64,000 nucleotides of DNA from Mimachlamys varia (Eukaryota; Mollusca; Bivalvia; Pectinida; Pectinidae): NCBI GenBank assembly GCA_947623455.1, contig OX392541.1, forward strand, positions 6,214,701-6,278,700, read 5' to 3'. Shown one piece after another: positions 38,032-47,454 of the stretch. The notes under the pieces are model-generated. The model was not told the origin of the DNA. It did no database searches and saw only the letters and a list, made by a program, of their open reading frames with translations. Positions within the stretch are counted from its first letter, which is position 1, and every line of letters starts with the position of its first letter. The translations under genes and the position numbers were made by a program.

Positions 38032-38061
38032 CAGGGACGTATATGCACATATACGTACCTG
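38032..38061. mobile_element. 30-bp palindromic insertion, CAGGGAC type
   Basis: CAGGGACGTATATG with an inverted tip ending CATATACGTACCTG. Flanks ATATGTCT (38024-38031) and GTATGTCT (38062-38069) match in 7 of 8 bases. Confidence 0.75.
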
Positions 38062-38130
38062 GTATGTCTGTATCACAGTTTTTTCATATTTTATTTTCAA
38101 CATAAATGAATAAAATGCGGATTAAAACCA

Positions 38131-38528
38131 TAGGCACTTGTGGCATGGAGAATAGCCATCTAAATATATAGATAGCATAGCGAAATATGATAATTAAAAT
38201 AAAATAGGAAAACTGCTGAATTTTCAAATTTTCTTTTTATGTTATTAATCATCTAAAACCATATTGAATATAATGCCAAATTTCAGCTTGATACGTCAAG
38301 CGGTTTAATTTAACGAAAAATCGACTATCAGACACTCTTTTTTTTTGTGAAATTTAACCGCTTGACGTATCAAGCTGAAATTTGGCAATTACTTTCATTA
38401 TGGTTTTAGATGATTAATAACATAAAAAGAAAATTGTTAAAGTCAGTTTTAATATTTTATTTTAATTATTCATATTTTGCAAATATCTATATATTTAGAT
38501 GACTATTCTCCTGGCCACAAGTGCCTGT
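38131..38528. mobile_element. 398-bp foldback element, 10-11-bp TSD
   Basis: Almost a complete inverted repeat: arms of about 190 bp starting (T/C)AGGCACTTGTGGC, meeting near 38330. Exact ATTAAAACCA (with a preceding G on both sides, 11 bp) lies at 38120-38130 and 38529-38539. Long inverted ends with a 9-11-bp duplication suggest a Mutator-like non-autonomous element. Confidence 0.8.
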
Positions 38529-39143
38529 GATTAAAACCAATTAAGTAATCTTCTCATCTTATTTTCAAAAGATGTTCCATGTTCATTTCTTGTCAGTAAA
38601 ACACAGGGGTTTTCAAAGATCTAATCTTATTTTTTCTCAAACAGAATTCGAAATACATTGTTCTTGATTTCTATTTCGATGTATGTGCCTGAAGACAAGT
38701 AACATCAGGATTTCGCTCATATTCTATTTATTTTACAATATTCACGATTTGAAATGGTTTTTTTTATACTGCATAGACATTAATAAATGATCAATGGATA
38801 GAAAGCTGTTAACTTTAATACACACCTATAATTTCTCAAACATGTAATAACGATAAAAGAAGTCGAAATGTGATACCCGTCAAAACAGTTTATACAGGTC
38901 GAAAGCATTGATAAAAGTTATATATTTTTATTTTCCAATATACGTACATCGCATTGTACGTATAAAAAGGCTGGTCTTGTCGTTCTTTTTAAGCATTAAA
39001 CACCATTATGCTCTCATAACACGGAACTGGCCTTGGTAGTGTTATATAGTGGCAATGCAGAGCAAATGTAAATATATGACGTTACTAACTGTTCTTCTTT
39101 GAAGTCCAATAAAATATATGGTTTTCGAAGTTCCGAGTCTATA

Positions 39144-39172
39144 CACGGAATTAGATTATATCTAAGTCCGTG
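39144..39172. mobile_element. 29-bp palindromic insertion, CACGGAC type
   Basis: Arms CACGGAATTAGAT / ATCTAAGTCCGTG; flanks GTCTATA (39137-39143) and GTCTAAA (39173-39179) match in 6 of 7 bases. Confidence 0.72.
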
Positions 39173-39543
39173 GTCTAAAGCAACACAAATATCCTTTTCC
39201 TTATCTGTTTGTTTGAGGTTGTTTCTAGGTAGTTTTGTATTTATACAGCCGACCGACATGCATTAATTTTTTTCAGCGTGCATTTTAAAAGGTGTTACGA
39301 TCAGTTCCTGCTGATATGTGTATGCAATCAACGTGACCATCGGTGAATACACACGCCGTTTTAGCGGTGTTATATGAAATAAGATATGAGAAAATTAATA
39401 CCTAATCATATCAAGTGCATGTTTTGAAGTCTTAAAGTTTTTCCACAAAATAATAACCTGTTAATCATGTTAGCGAGCCGGCGGTAATTGATTTATGGTC
39501 GAGTGATCATGACCACGTGTGACGCACACCTGTGGAACTCCCG

Positions 39544-39567
39544 ACCCCCCCCCCCCCCCCCCCCCCC
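39544..39567. repeat. Poly-C run
   Basis: More than 20 consecutive C inside otherwise AT-rich DNA; length is likely unstable or imprecisely read. Confidence 0.8.
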
Positions 39568-40349
39568 TCGCCACACATTACGGCCCCCTGGGGCATACAA
39601 CACCTTGGAATTATCAGTAGGGTCATTAATGAACTCCATACAACCTTGATATATAATAAGTGTCATATTCTTGAATAGAAGACTCTATACAAATAACAAG
39701 TCGTGATACGATTCATATAATTCCAATATAATGACTACACAAGTCTATCAGTGCGGTCACCGTTGTGACGTCACTTCCGATCGTATGGCAAAATCGGGGA
39801 TTTTCTGATTTGCGTTCAGGTGTGAAATTTAGAAAAATGGTCAAAACTTCGTAATTTTTACAAAAAAAAAATTTCGTGTGAATTATCTCACTTACTATTT
39901 ATCAATCTTTCCATACACAAAAGATGGTTTTGCACTACAGTTACTCTTTAACGGGCATCCTGGTATCGTATATTGTGTCTAGGGGTTACGCTCACTTACG
40001 CTCTCTACACAGCGTAGATGTTCGTAACCCTGGATATTAGGCTACCAGAGCACAAATGACACTTTGAATTTTGGAAATACAATTACTCCTCTGTTTCCTC
40101 ATTAGATATTAAATCATGTGACAATTGCTGAAGTACACCCATATTCGATATGATAATAGCAATGTGCGCTCGAATTTGTTTTTGCCGGTAACGTGACCGG
40201 CGCAACCCAGCTGACGAAATTCAGAGACGAACCGAACAGACCCTAATATTCCAAGCAATGAATAACTTACATTTGACATTTTTTACCAAAGGTTTCTCAA
40301 CTGAAATCAGGCACGTATATCCTGGAGTCCCGATCATCTTTTTTCTCTA

Positions 40350-40722
40350 CACCCCTGGAATAAGGCACCTAGACGGTTTTGCACATGATTTTACATACTG
40401 TGACACTTCCGGTTGCAGTGAAATTGATTATATTATCTCCAAGCCGCAAGTCTTTCCAAGTATTGTAAAGTTTATTATTTGTAGTTTGTACGTAAGTATG
40501 ACTTAACATGCAAAGAAGATATTAAAAATTGTACTACTACCTTTAATGATTGTCTATCTAACTTAATGAGTGATTTTCACAAAGTATATAAAAAATGGTT
40601 TGTGTGTTTATAGCAACAGATCCTTATTAATCCCCATTAATGGAAGTCAAGATAAAGCTTGGTTTGACAAAACATGTAAAACGTTATACAGAAAATATAT
40701 TGTGACGAAAGCTTTGCCCCAC
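40350..40722 (+). pseudogene. LINE endonuclease-end remnant
   Basis: Translation shows a DFTYCDTSGCSEIDYIIS block, which resembles the end of an AP-type LINE endonuclease domain (T-S-G-x-S-x-I-D-Y), and about 200 bp later DKAWFDKTCKTLYRKY, like the linker between endonuclease and RT. Frame changes and stops separate them. It ends at the start of the 69-bp tandem repeat. Whether it belongs to the same LINE family as 27392-34860 cannot be told, since the parts do not overlap. Confidence 0.55.
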
Positions 40723-40725
40723 TAG

Positions 40726-41567
40726 CTGTTCGTCAACTCTATGTCAGTGTAGTGACAGACTGCTCTCCAACAACCAGTGATCTTCCTTGTTACACTGTTC
40801 GTCAACTATATGTCAGTGTAGTGACAGACTGCTCTCCAACAACCAGTGATCTTCTTTGTTAACTGTTCGTCAACTCTATGTCAGTGTAGTGACAGACAGC
40901 TCTCCAACAACCAGTGATCTTCCTTGTTACACTGTTCGTCAACTATATGTCAGTGTAGTCACAGACTGCTCTCCAACAACCAGTGATCTTCTTTGTTACA
41001 CTGTTCGTCAACTATATGTCAGTGTAGTCACAGACTGCTCTCCAATAACCAGTGATCTTCTTTGTTACACTGTTCTTCAACTCTATGTCAGTGTAGTGAC
41101 AGACTGCTCTCCAACAACCAGTGATCTTCTTTGTTACACTGTTCGTCAACTATACATTTGTATGTCAGTGTAGTCACAGACTGCTCTCCAACAACCAGTG
41201 ATCTTTTTTGTTAACTGTTCGTCAACTATATGTCAGTGTAGTCACAGACTGCTCTCCAACAACCAGTGGTCTTCTTTGTTACACTGTTCGTCAACTATAT
41301 GTCAGTGTAGTGACAGACTGCTCTCCAACAACCAGTGATCTTCTTTGTTAACTGTTCGTCAACTATATGTCAGTGTAGTCACAGACTGCTCTCCAACAAC
41401 CAGTGATCTTCTTTGTTAACTGTTCGTCAACTATATGTCAGTGTAGTCACAGACTGCTCTCCAACAACCAGTGATCTTCTTTGTTAACTGTTCGTCAACT
41501 ATATGTCAGTGTAGAGACTGCTCTCAAACAACCAGTGATCTTCTTTGTTAGCTGTTCGTCAACTATA
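40726..41567. repeat. 69-bp tandem repeat, about 12 copies
   Basis: Unit of 68-69 bp containing TGTTCGTCAACTATATGTCA, GTGTAGTCACAGACTGCTC and CAACAACCAGTGATCTTC. Copies vary at TTGTTACAC/TTGTTAAC and GTAGTGAC/GTAGTCAC. The short open frames across it follow from the repeat. Confidence 0.93.
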
Positions 41568-41569
41568 GG

Positions 41570-41974
41570 AGTCTATCGGGTAAAGCGTAGGAACGGGAAG
41601 GGGCCCTCCCGCACGCTACATACGAATATGTTATTACCCTTTAATGTGCAATTCCTGCTGATGAGGACGATGTTGAGGGTACGCACCGCGAGGTAAGGCC
41701 TAAAAGGATAAGTTGGTCGTTTACTCTAAACAGGTTCAATCAGAATCGAGTTCAGAGTCTGATTCGAACTCCGAATCTGTGTAATTCCCCAGAGACGAAT
41801 AATAATTCACGAGCTCCCCTAGAATCCGTAAACTCTAGGTACTCGGATATTCAATCTGAGGAAAGGTTGAGTGAGGGAGGGGATACACGTCCCATTGAGA
41901 ACGATAATTCCCACGGGGTCTGGAATACGGGTTCGGAATTAGGTAATAACCAAAGGGGAACCCAGCAGCAATAG
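41570..41974 (+). pseudogene. Gypsy-type pol C-terminal remnant
   Basis: Reads VYRVKRRNGKG and RTLHTNMLLPF, the motif at the end of Gypsy-type integrases (YxVxxxxG...RTLHxNxLLP), then after a one-base shift continues AIPADEDDVEG, HREVRPKRISWSF, to a TAG at 41972-41974. The tail is long, polar and Asn/Ser/Gln-rich, as in many Gypsy pol ends. It begins abruptly at the 69-bp repeat, so the rest of pol is missing. No LTR recognised downstream. Confidence 0.65.
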
Positions 41975-42589
41975 GCCCAAGGCGGTCGCAGCGGTCCCGA
42001 AAACCACCCACAATATATACGGAAATTGGGCCAATACTATATATGCAAACCAGGGTGAATTTTTTTAATGATTATTTTGATTAGGATTTTATCAATTGTT
42101 TTACTCTTGAGGATATTAATGTCAAGCGCAATGAAATGTTCTGAAGGGTAAGTAAATCGTGAACTGTTTTTCTGCAAAGAAACCCAGATGTAAACTTTGT
42201 GATATTGGAGGCAAGTATTTTAATGATATATGCAGTACATTGTTTTTATTCAATGTGTATCGTTTGTTTCCACTAATAATCATCTTGTGTTACAGGAATG
42301 ATTGCTGATGGTGAATAAGTTCACATAACGAATCAAATGTTATACGTATTGAAATCAGGTGCATAATCGATGTCCGTCGTACTGTTATAATTTAGAGATA
42401 ACTTTCAATTTATTTCAGAGAATGATGCGATGAAATATAACACAAGTGGAGCAGCGTAGTTTATATGTTTATAAAAAAATATGTATTTTTAACTTTCAGG
42501 TTCTCACATAGTATTTATGGAGATTTCCGTTATATATAGCCACTATAACAGTTCCGTTATCGCACGTGCGAAACGGTCATACTATACAT
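41975..42589. other. Spacer before the Ngaro-type element
   Basis: AT-rich, no reading frame of note. Contains GGGCCCAA-like words just after the Gypsy remnant, possibly its 3' untranslated part. Confidence 0.4.
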
Positions 42590-42878
42590 AACAGTTTGTA
42601 ACAAACAAACATGTTTTTGCTCGCACTGGCCATATCTTTTCTTAATTTGTATTTGTTTACGTTAGCGGGCCAGCCGTATTTCTATTTTGGTATCTGTCTA
42701 CAATTGGTGGGTTAGCCACGCCCTCTTGTCCATATTTGGTAAGCGTCACATACGGGTTCAGAGATCAGAGGTCAGCGCTCATTGGTGCGCACATCATCAT
42801 TATCAAAAGAAATTTTCAGAAGATCGCCATTTTTTATAAGACATCGTTAAATTGTGAATTTTACACGTTTTGTGCTTG
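42590..42878 (+). repeat. Split direct repeat A1
   Basis: Starts AACAGTTTGTAAC, ends TTTTGTGCTTG. Repeated as A2 at 49314-49602 with one observed difference (ATCAAAAGAAA versus ATCAAATGAAA). Confidence 0.92.
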
Positions 42879-43170
42879 TCGTTAAGTCGAAGTTTCAAGT
42901 GTTCTTATTCGGACGTTACCGATTTTACATCTGGTGTATATAAGATCGTCCAGAAGTGTTTGTTTGTGGAGCTGTGAAGCTTTCCATGCGTCGGAGGCAG
43001 TGACCCTAAAAACAATAACAAACAATATGGCGGTAAACCAAGCCTAACAGAAGGACGTCTGCTGACAGACAGCAAATCGCCACCAAAGACAAGGAGAGTA
43101 GATGTTTTTTCTTTAAATATCCTCCGGTACGTAAGTAGGTTATACTTCAACGTGTGTGTTTTTTCACATC

Positions 43171-43776
43171 ATGACGATGTCGAACAAGACTGTGTTAGTG
43201 TGGGGACATAGCCTCGTCCGCCGTTTAGGGCAATATTGTGACGATCAGCCTTCCACAACCAATCTAGGTTTTCGACAAAATTCTCACAAGATACAAATGG
43301 TTGGCTATTCAGGCGGGACAATCGACACATTACGACGGCACATGGACGATGTATTTTTCTATCGACCTGACGTAATTTGTTTACAGATAGCGGGGAATGA
43401 CCTCAGTCGTCCAGACCAAACCCCCGACGTTGTTTTCAACAACTTTAATTCGCTGTTAGATCAGTTGTTTGCTGCTCCCTTCGTTAAATACGTCGTAGTA
43501 TTTGAACTATTCCCCCGCCAGAAAACACGTTTTTACAAAGGCGATGTTGATGTCATACAGTATAACCAGAGAGTCAAAGAAATCAATGACAGACTTCGTA
43601 CCACCCTAGCTGGAAGTGTTTTCTGCAAATTCTGGCAACACGACAGAATGTCAGATTTGGGACAGTTGTATGACTCTGACGGAGTGCATTTTAAACGACA
43701 GCATCCATACTTCAAATCCGTACGAGGGGGTGTTCTATTTAGTGTTAAAGCAAGTGATACTGCCCCACATTTTTAA
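43171..43776 (+). CDS. SGNH/GDSL-type hydrolase of the Ngaro element
   Basis: 201 codons from the ATG at 43171 (the frame is open from a GTG 15 bases upstream, which is unlikely to be used). SGNH-family blocks are present: VWGHSLVRRL with the probable nucleophile Ser14, GYSGG (Gly block), IAGNDLS with Asn76, and DSDGVHF with Asp170 and His173. Block I reads GHS instead of the usual GDS. The fold is an esterase/lipase-like one; such hydrolases are known passengers of some retrotransposons, including Ngaro-like elements and CR1-type LINEs, where the role is unsettled. It lies between repeat A1 and the gag-like frame, about 950 bp upstream of the latter. Confidence 0.8.
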   Translation: MTMSNKTVLVWGHSLVRRLGQYCDDQPSTTNLGFRQNSHKIQMVGYSGGTIDTLRRHMDDVFFYRPDVICLQIAGNDLSRPDQTPDVVFNNFNSLLDQLFAAPFVKYVVVFELFPRQKTRFYKGDVDVIQYNQRVKEINDRLRTTLAGSVFCKFWQHDRMSDLGQLYDSDGVHFKRQHPYFKSVRGGVLFSVKASDTAPHF

Positions 43777-44730
43777 TATGTCAACGACAGACAGCTACGA
43801 CTTTTACACGAGTTATCTCCCCTACCACATTAGGATCAAGTAACACTTATAATGTCAACATTTATAACCAAACTCTTTTGTTGGTGTTCAGTTAAAACTC
43901 ACATGCCATTACATTCATTCATCGTGTTTGTATATTTGATATATCTGTAATCATATAGTTAATGAATGGTTGCATTGATTATTTTTCTTTTGGTACACAT
44001 TGGTGTGTTTTATATTTATCTAATTATTTCTTTATACCATGGGTATTTCTTTATACCATCTCTGGTGGCCCATAGTTATTGTTTTTAATTTTTCATGACA
44101 TAGCGAGTATTATGAATTCATCAAGTGTGCTGGCCCTTTAGTGGTTTCAGTTGTCTCGCTGGCTCTCAACTGTATAATTTTAATTTTACTTAATTGTAAT
44201 CAATGGCCCACTGGGTTTCATTTATAACACTGACATTATTAATCTTTATATCATTACTAGCCTTCTTTGAATATTATAAACTACATTTTTTCACTGGCCC
44301 CCAGTTGGTTCAGTTTTTTCATTTATAATATACATATACCATGTCTTGTACAGCAGTGTGGTTCACACCGGTGTTTACAGTAATGTCTTCACTATTGCCA
44401 ATACTTCCTACTTGTAGGTTGTCGGTATAAATGGTGTGTTCTCCCTGTCTGTCATGTTGGTTATTATGTATTTTGTAATCAAGACCCGAGTGGTTTATAC
44501 ATTATAGCAACATGCTTAGTTGGGCCACCAGGTGACATGTTTATAATGGCCATATTATTCTGTTTATTATACAGATAAATGCGTTTGCCACCAAACCATA
44601 AAACAATCTTATTCATCAATTGGTGGTGGTTTCTTTTTACTAAAAAATAAAGAAAATAATAATGATGAACAACAAAATATTCTATCTGCTACACATCTGT
44701 TCTCGATAATATCACTTCAGAAATAGCAGT
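43777..44730 (+). other. Non-coding spacer inside the Ngaro element
   Basis: No reading frame. The word TGGCCC or its mirror GGGCCA recurs at about 44068, 44130, 44203, 44300 and 44522 in short hairpin-prone contexts (for example CTGGCCCCCAGTTGG). A short direct repeat of ATTTCTTTATACCAT is at 44027-44060. It might hold the promoter or an internal start for the downstream frames; that is not shown. Confidence 0.4.
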
Positions 44731-45888
44731 ATGCGGCCAAGACGTAAAGCCGCTGCTAATCATACCACCATTCCTCCAAGACGGGCGGAAAATGCACCGT
44801 CAGTACAAGAGCCGGCTTTGGTGGAGGCACCGCACAGCGATACTGATATCCAACCTGGGAGAATGATCCCTGAGGCAGATGTTGAGCTCATTGTACAGAG
44901 GGCCGTACAGAAAGGAGTGGAAACAGCTTGCAGGCAGTTTTTTCCCCAAGTTCACTTTGACAACATACCATCTACTAGTTCAAGTACAGCAGCCATTCCT
45001 GCCCCTGCAAACAACTCGTCAACATCCCTAGGCTCACGTCCAGTTGGAGAGGCCATCGGTGAGGAAATTTCAGTAGTACGCAATGCAGTCGAAGTCGCTG
45101 CGACTGTGTCACAAGTCTCCCCAGATGACGACAATGACTTTGACCCTTTCATGTCCACTGCAATTCCCCTTCAAGCACTCGTAACACTGCCTGTTAAAGA
45201 AAAAATCTGGGCTGGGGAATATATTGATCTCTCGCTGATAGATAAGAAAGAAAATGAAAGCTACGAGCAGATCATTAAGTATAATGCTGGATCTCCTGTG
45301 GTACAGTGGGTACCCAAACACAAGGCCAGATCTTTGTCCATGGATCAGTGGACAAATAATTTTCACATATATGCCAGCATATATTGTGAAAAGAAGCCCA
45401 ATGAGTTTGGAGCCCTGTTAAAATACATGTCGGTCATTCGTAAACTTGCGAGTAAAGGGGCTGATTGGCAATATTATGATACATCATTTCGTCGCTTGCA
45501 AGCAAAAAATGGGGAACAGGGCTGGGACCGTGTAGAATGGGAACTCTGGCATGAAGCCATCGTACGCAAAGTGGGGCAAATCTCCCAATCACCAAAACAG
45601 GCCCCCATTTCCACTCACCCCAAGGGTTTCTGTTTTAAATTTCTGGATGGTAAAAATTGCCCGGGTCCTGAGGGTGGCTGCAAACATTTTCATGGCTGTA
45701 CCACATGCCAGGGCTATCATCACCCCAGTTCCTGCCCGGTTTCACCACCGACACCACGTTCCAATGTTGCTATGAACCTTTTTCGACCCCAACGCAACCA
45801 ACATCCTTACTCCGGGGGCCGTTTCCAACCATACTCCCCCAGAACCCGCGGTTTCCCCCGAAATCGTCACACCTATTATCGCAGATAG
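44731..45888 (+). CDS. Gag-like protein of the Ngaro element
   Basis: 385 codons from an ATG. N-terminal 160 residues are low-complexity and acidic (Ser/Ala/Pro-rich). A central block from about residue 150 (ALVTLPVKEKIWAGEYIDL) to 280 is compact and Trp-rich, in the style of DIRS/Ngaro ORF1 proteins. Near residues 293-330 is a Cys/His cluster GFCFKFLDGKNC, then GCKHFHGCTTC and HHPSSCP, a probable zinc-binding nucleic-acid motif. The C-terminus is Arg/Pro/Tyr-rich and basic. Presumed to package the RNA. The stop is 10 bases before the RT start codon, in a different frame. Confidence 0.75.
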   Translation: MRPRRKAAANHTTIPPRRAENAPSVQEPALVEAPHSDTDIQPGRMIPEADVELIVQRAVQKGVETACRQFFPQVHFDNIPSTSSSTAAIPAPANNSSTSLGSRPVGEAIGEEISVVRNAVEVAATVSQVSPDDDNDFDPFMSTAIPLQALVTLPVKEKIWAGEYIDLSLIDKKENESYEQIIKYNAGSPVVQWVPKHKARSLSMDQWTNNFHIYASIYCEKKPNEFGALLKYMSVIRKLASKGADWQYYDTSFRRLQAKNGEQGWDRVEWELWHEAIVRKVGQISQSPKQAPISTHPKGFCFKFLDGKNCPGPEGGCKHFHGCTTCQGYHHPSSCPVSPPTPRSNVAMNLFRPQRNQHPYSGGRFQPYSPRTRGFPRNRHTYYRR

Positions 45889-45898
45889 GCTCCAAACA

Positions 45899-47446
45899 AT
45901 GTTAGAAGGGTATGATGAAGTTAAAACCCAATATCTAGTTCAAGGTTTTAAGTCGGGCTTCCACATTCATTATAATGGTGGGGATTTCAAAACAACATGT
46001 CAAAACCTAAGGTCTTCTAAAGATTTTCCTCACATTATTAAAGAAAAACTTGAAAAAGAATTAAAAGCTGGGCGCATTGAAGGACCATTTAATACCCCTC
46101 CATACAGTACATTTCATGTTAGCCCCATAGGTGTGGTTCCAAAAAAAGAACAGGGTAAATTTCGCATGATTCACCACCTAAGTCACCCGAAAGGTTTTTC
46201 AATTAATGATGGTATTGGTCCAGAGGCATCAACCGTGCAATATGCTACTATATCGGATGCTATTATACAAATAAAGAAATTAGGTCAAGGTAGTTTCTTA
46301 GCCAAAACCGACATAGAAGCAGCTTTTAGGATTGTACCCATACATCCTGATGACCGTAAGATGTTAGGTTTACACTGGGAAGGCAATTTATATTTCGACA
46401 AATGTTTACCGATGGGGTTATCTGAGAGTTGTAAAATTTTCGAAGAACTCAGTACCGCGCTAGAATGGGTAGCATATTCAAAACTCAATGCACCAGGAGT
46501 TGTCCATGTACTAGATGATTTCCTTTTCATCGCAAAAACAGAAACAGAGTGCAGGGCCATTCTTCACTCCTTTCAAGACATGTGTTCGTACATTGGTATC
46601 CCATTAGCCCCTGAAAAAACCTTCGGCCCAGAACAAGTTTTACCATTTCTCGGTATCACCTTAGACTCCTTACAAATGGAAGCTAGACTACCTCAAGACA
46701 AGTTGGTTAAATGCAGAGAATTAATCGCATCCCTTAAAACTCGCAAGAAAGTAACTTTGAGGAATTTACAGTCCCTAATCGGTACATTACAATTCGCCAC
46801 AACTGTTGTTTTGCCGGGTCGTGCTTTCTTGAGACGTCTTATTGATTTGACTATGGGGGTTCACAAATCATTTCATTTCATTCGTTTGACAAATGCAGCT
46901 AGGGCTGACCTTATCATGTGGGAAGAGTTTTTGAGAGGTTTTAATGGTTCCCAGTTTTTCTTGGATGATAGATGGTTGTTTAGTAACAAGATCAATTTTT
47001 TCACAGACTCTTCTTCCATAGGCTATGGGGGTGTATTTGAGGACAAATGGTTCTATGGTTCTTGGGTCCCTAAAGTGCAACAGAAAAACATTAACATAGC
47101 CATACTAGAGCTATATCCCATTGTCTTGGCAATTTTAGCTTGGGGCAAATCCCTTCAGCATAAATGCATATGGTTTTTCACAGACAACCAAGCCTTGATT
47201 CCAGTCATTAATAAACAGACTTCACGAGATCCAGTTATCATGAGGCTTATACGCAAGTTAGTGTTGCTATGTCTAGAGTACAATATTCTCTTTAAATGCG
47301 TTCATATAAGGGGCCATGACAACACGCTAGCAGATGCTTTGTCTCGTTTACAGGTAGAGAAGTTCAAAAAATTGTGTCCATCGGCTTCCCTGGTGCCAAC
47401 ACAAGTCCGGACACTTTTGGATCAGGAACTTTACCTGGTACTTTGA
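45899..47446 (+). CDS. Reverse transcriptase-RNase H of the Ngaro element
   Basis: 515 codons. RT: GVVPKKEQGKFRMIHHLSHP, then the first catalytic Asp in AKTDIEAAF (Asp138), LPMGLSES, and the active site HVLDDFLF (Asp206-Asp207), where Leu replaces the Tyr of YxDD. Thumb: PFLGITLD. RNase H: Asp370 in FFTDSSSIGYGG, Glu404 in LELYPI, Asp429 in FTDNQALI, Asp479 in NTLADALSR; all four acidic residues are kept. The organisation (no protease, no integrase) matches the DIRS order. The frame starts 10 bases after the gag-like stop and overlaps the open frame of the recombinase by 73 bases; re-initiation or frameshifting is likely. Confidence 0.92.
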   Translation: MLEGYDEVKTQYLVQGFKSGFHIHYNGGDFKTTCQNLRSSKDFPHIIKEKLEKELKAGRIEGPFNTPPYSTFHVSPIGVVPKKEQGKFRMIHHLSHPKGFSINDGIGPEASTVQYATISDAIIQIKKLGQGSFLAKTDIEAAFRIVPIHPDDRKMLGLHWEGNLYFDKCLPMGLSESCKIFEELSTALEWVAYSKLNAPGVVHVLDDFLFIAKTETECRAILHSFQDMCSYIGIPLAPEKTFGPEQVLPFLGITLDSLQMEARLPQDKLVKCRELIASLKTRKKVTLRNLQSLIGTLQFATTVVLPGRAFLRRLIDLTMGVHKSFHFIRLTNAARADLIMWEEFLRGFNGSQFFLDDRWLFSNKINFFTDSSSIGYGGVFEDKWFYGSWVPKVQQKNINIAILELYPIVLAILAWGKSLQHKCIWFFTDNQALIPVINKQTSRDPVIMRLIRKLVLLCLEYNILFKCVHIRGHDNTLADALSRLQVEKFKKLCPSASLVPTQVRTLLDQELYLVL

Positions 47447-47454
47447 CAAAATTG

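Larger units (their letters stand above)
37112..39947. mobile_element. TTAA-flanked non-autonomous DNA element
   Basis: 19-bp perfect inverted ends AGAGTAACTGTAGTGCAAA (37112-37130 and the complement at 39929-39947), each bordered by TTAA (37108-37111, 39948-39951). A subterminal inverted pair GTGACGTCACAACGG lies near 37303 and 39760. TTAA duplications are made by piggyBac and Kolobok transposases; the ends do not start CCC, so Kolobok is the likelier relative. No transposase frame in 2836 bp. It has received a 398-bp element and two mini-insertions. Confidence 0.8.

Noticed and set aside
40309..40325. CAGGCACGTATATCCTG as another CAGGGAC mini-insertion
   Set aside because: Only part of the end matches and there is no flanking duplication; may be a decayed copy but cannot be supported.
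44952..46560. Minus-strand frames within the Ngaro gag and RT genes
   Set aside because: Antisense shadows of clearly coding frames.
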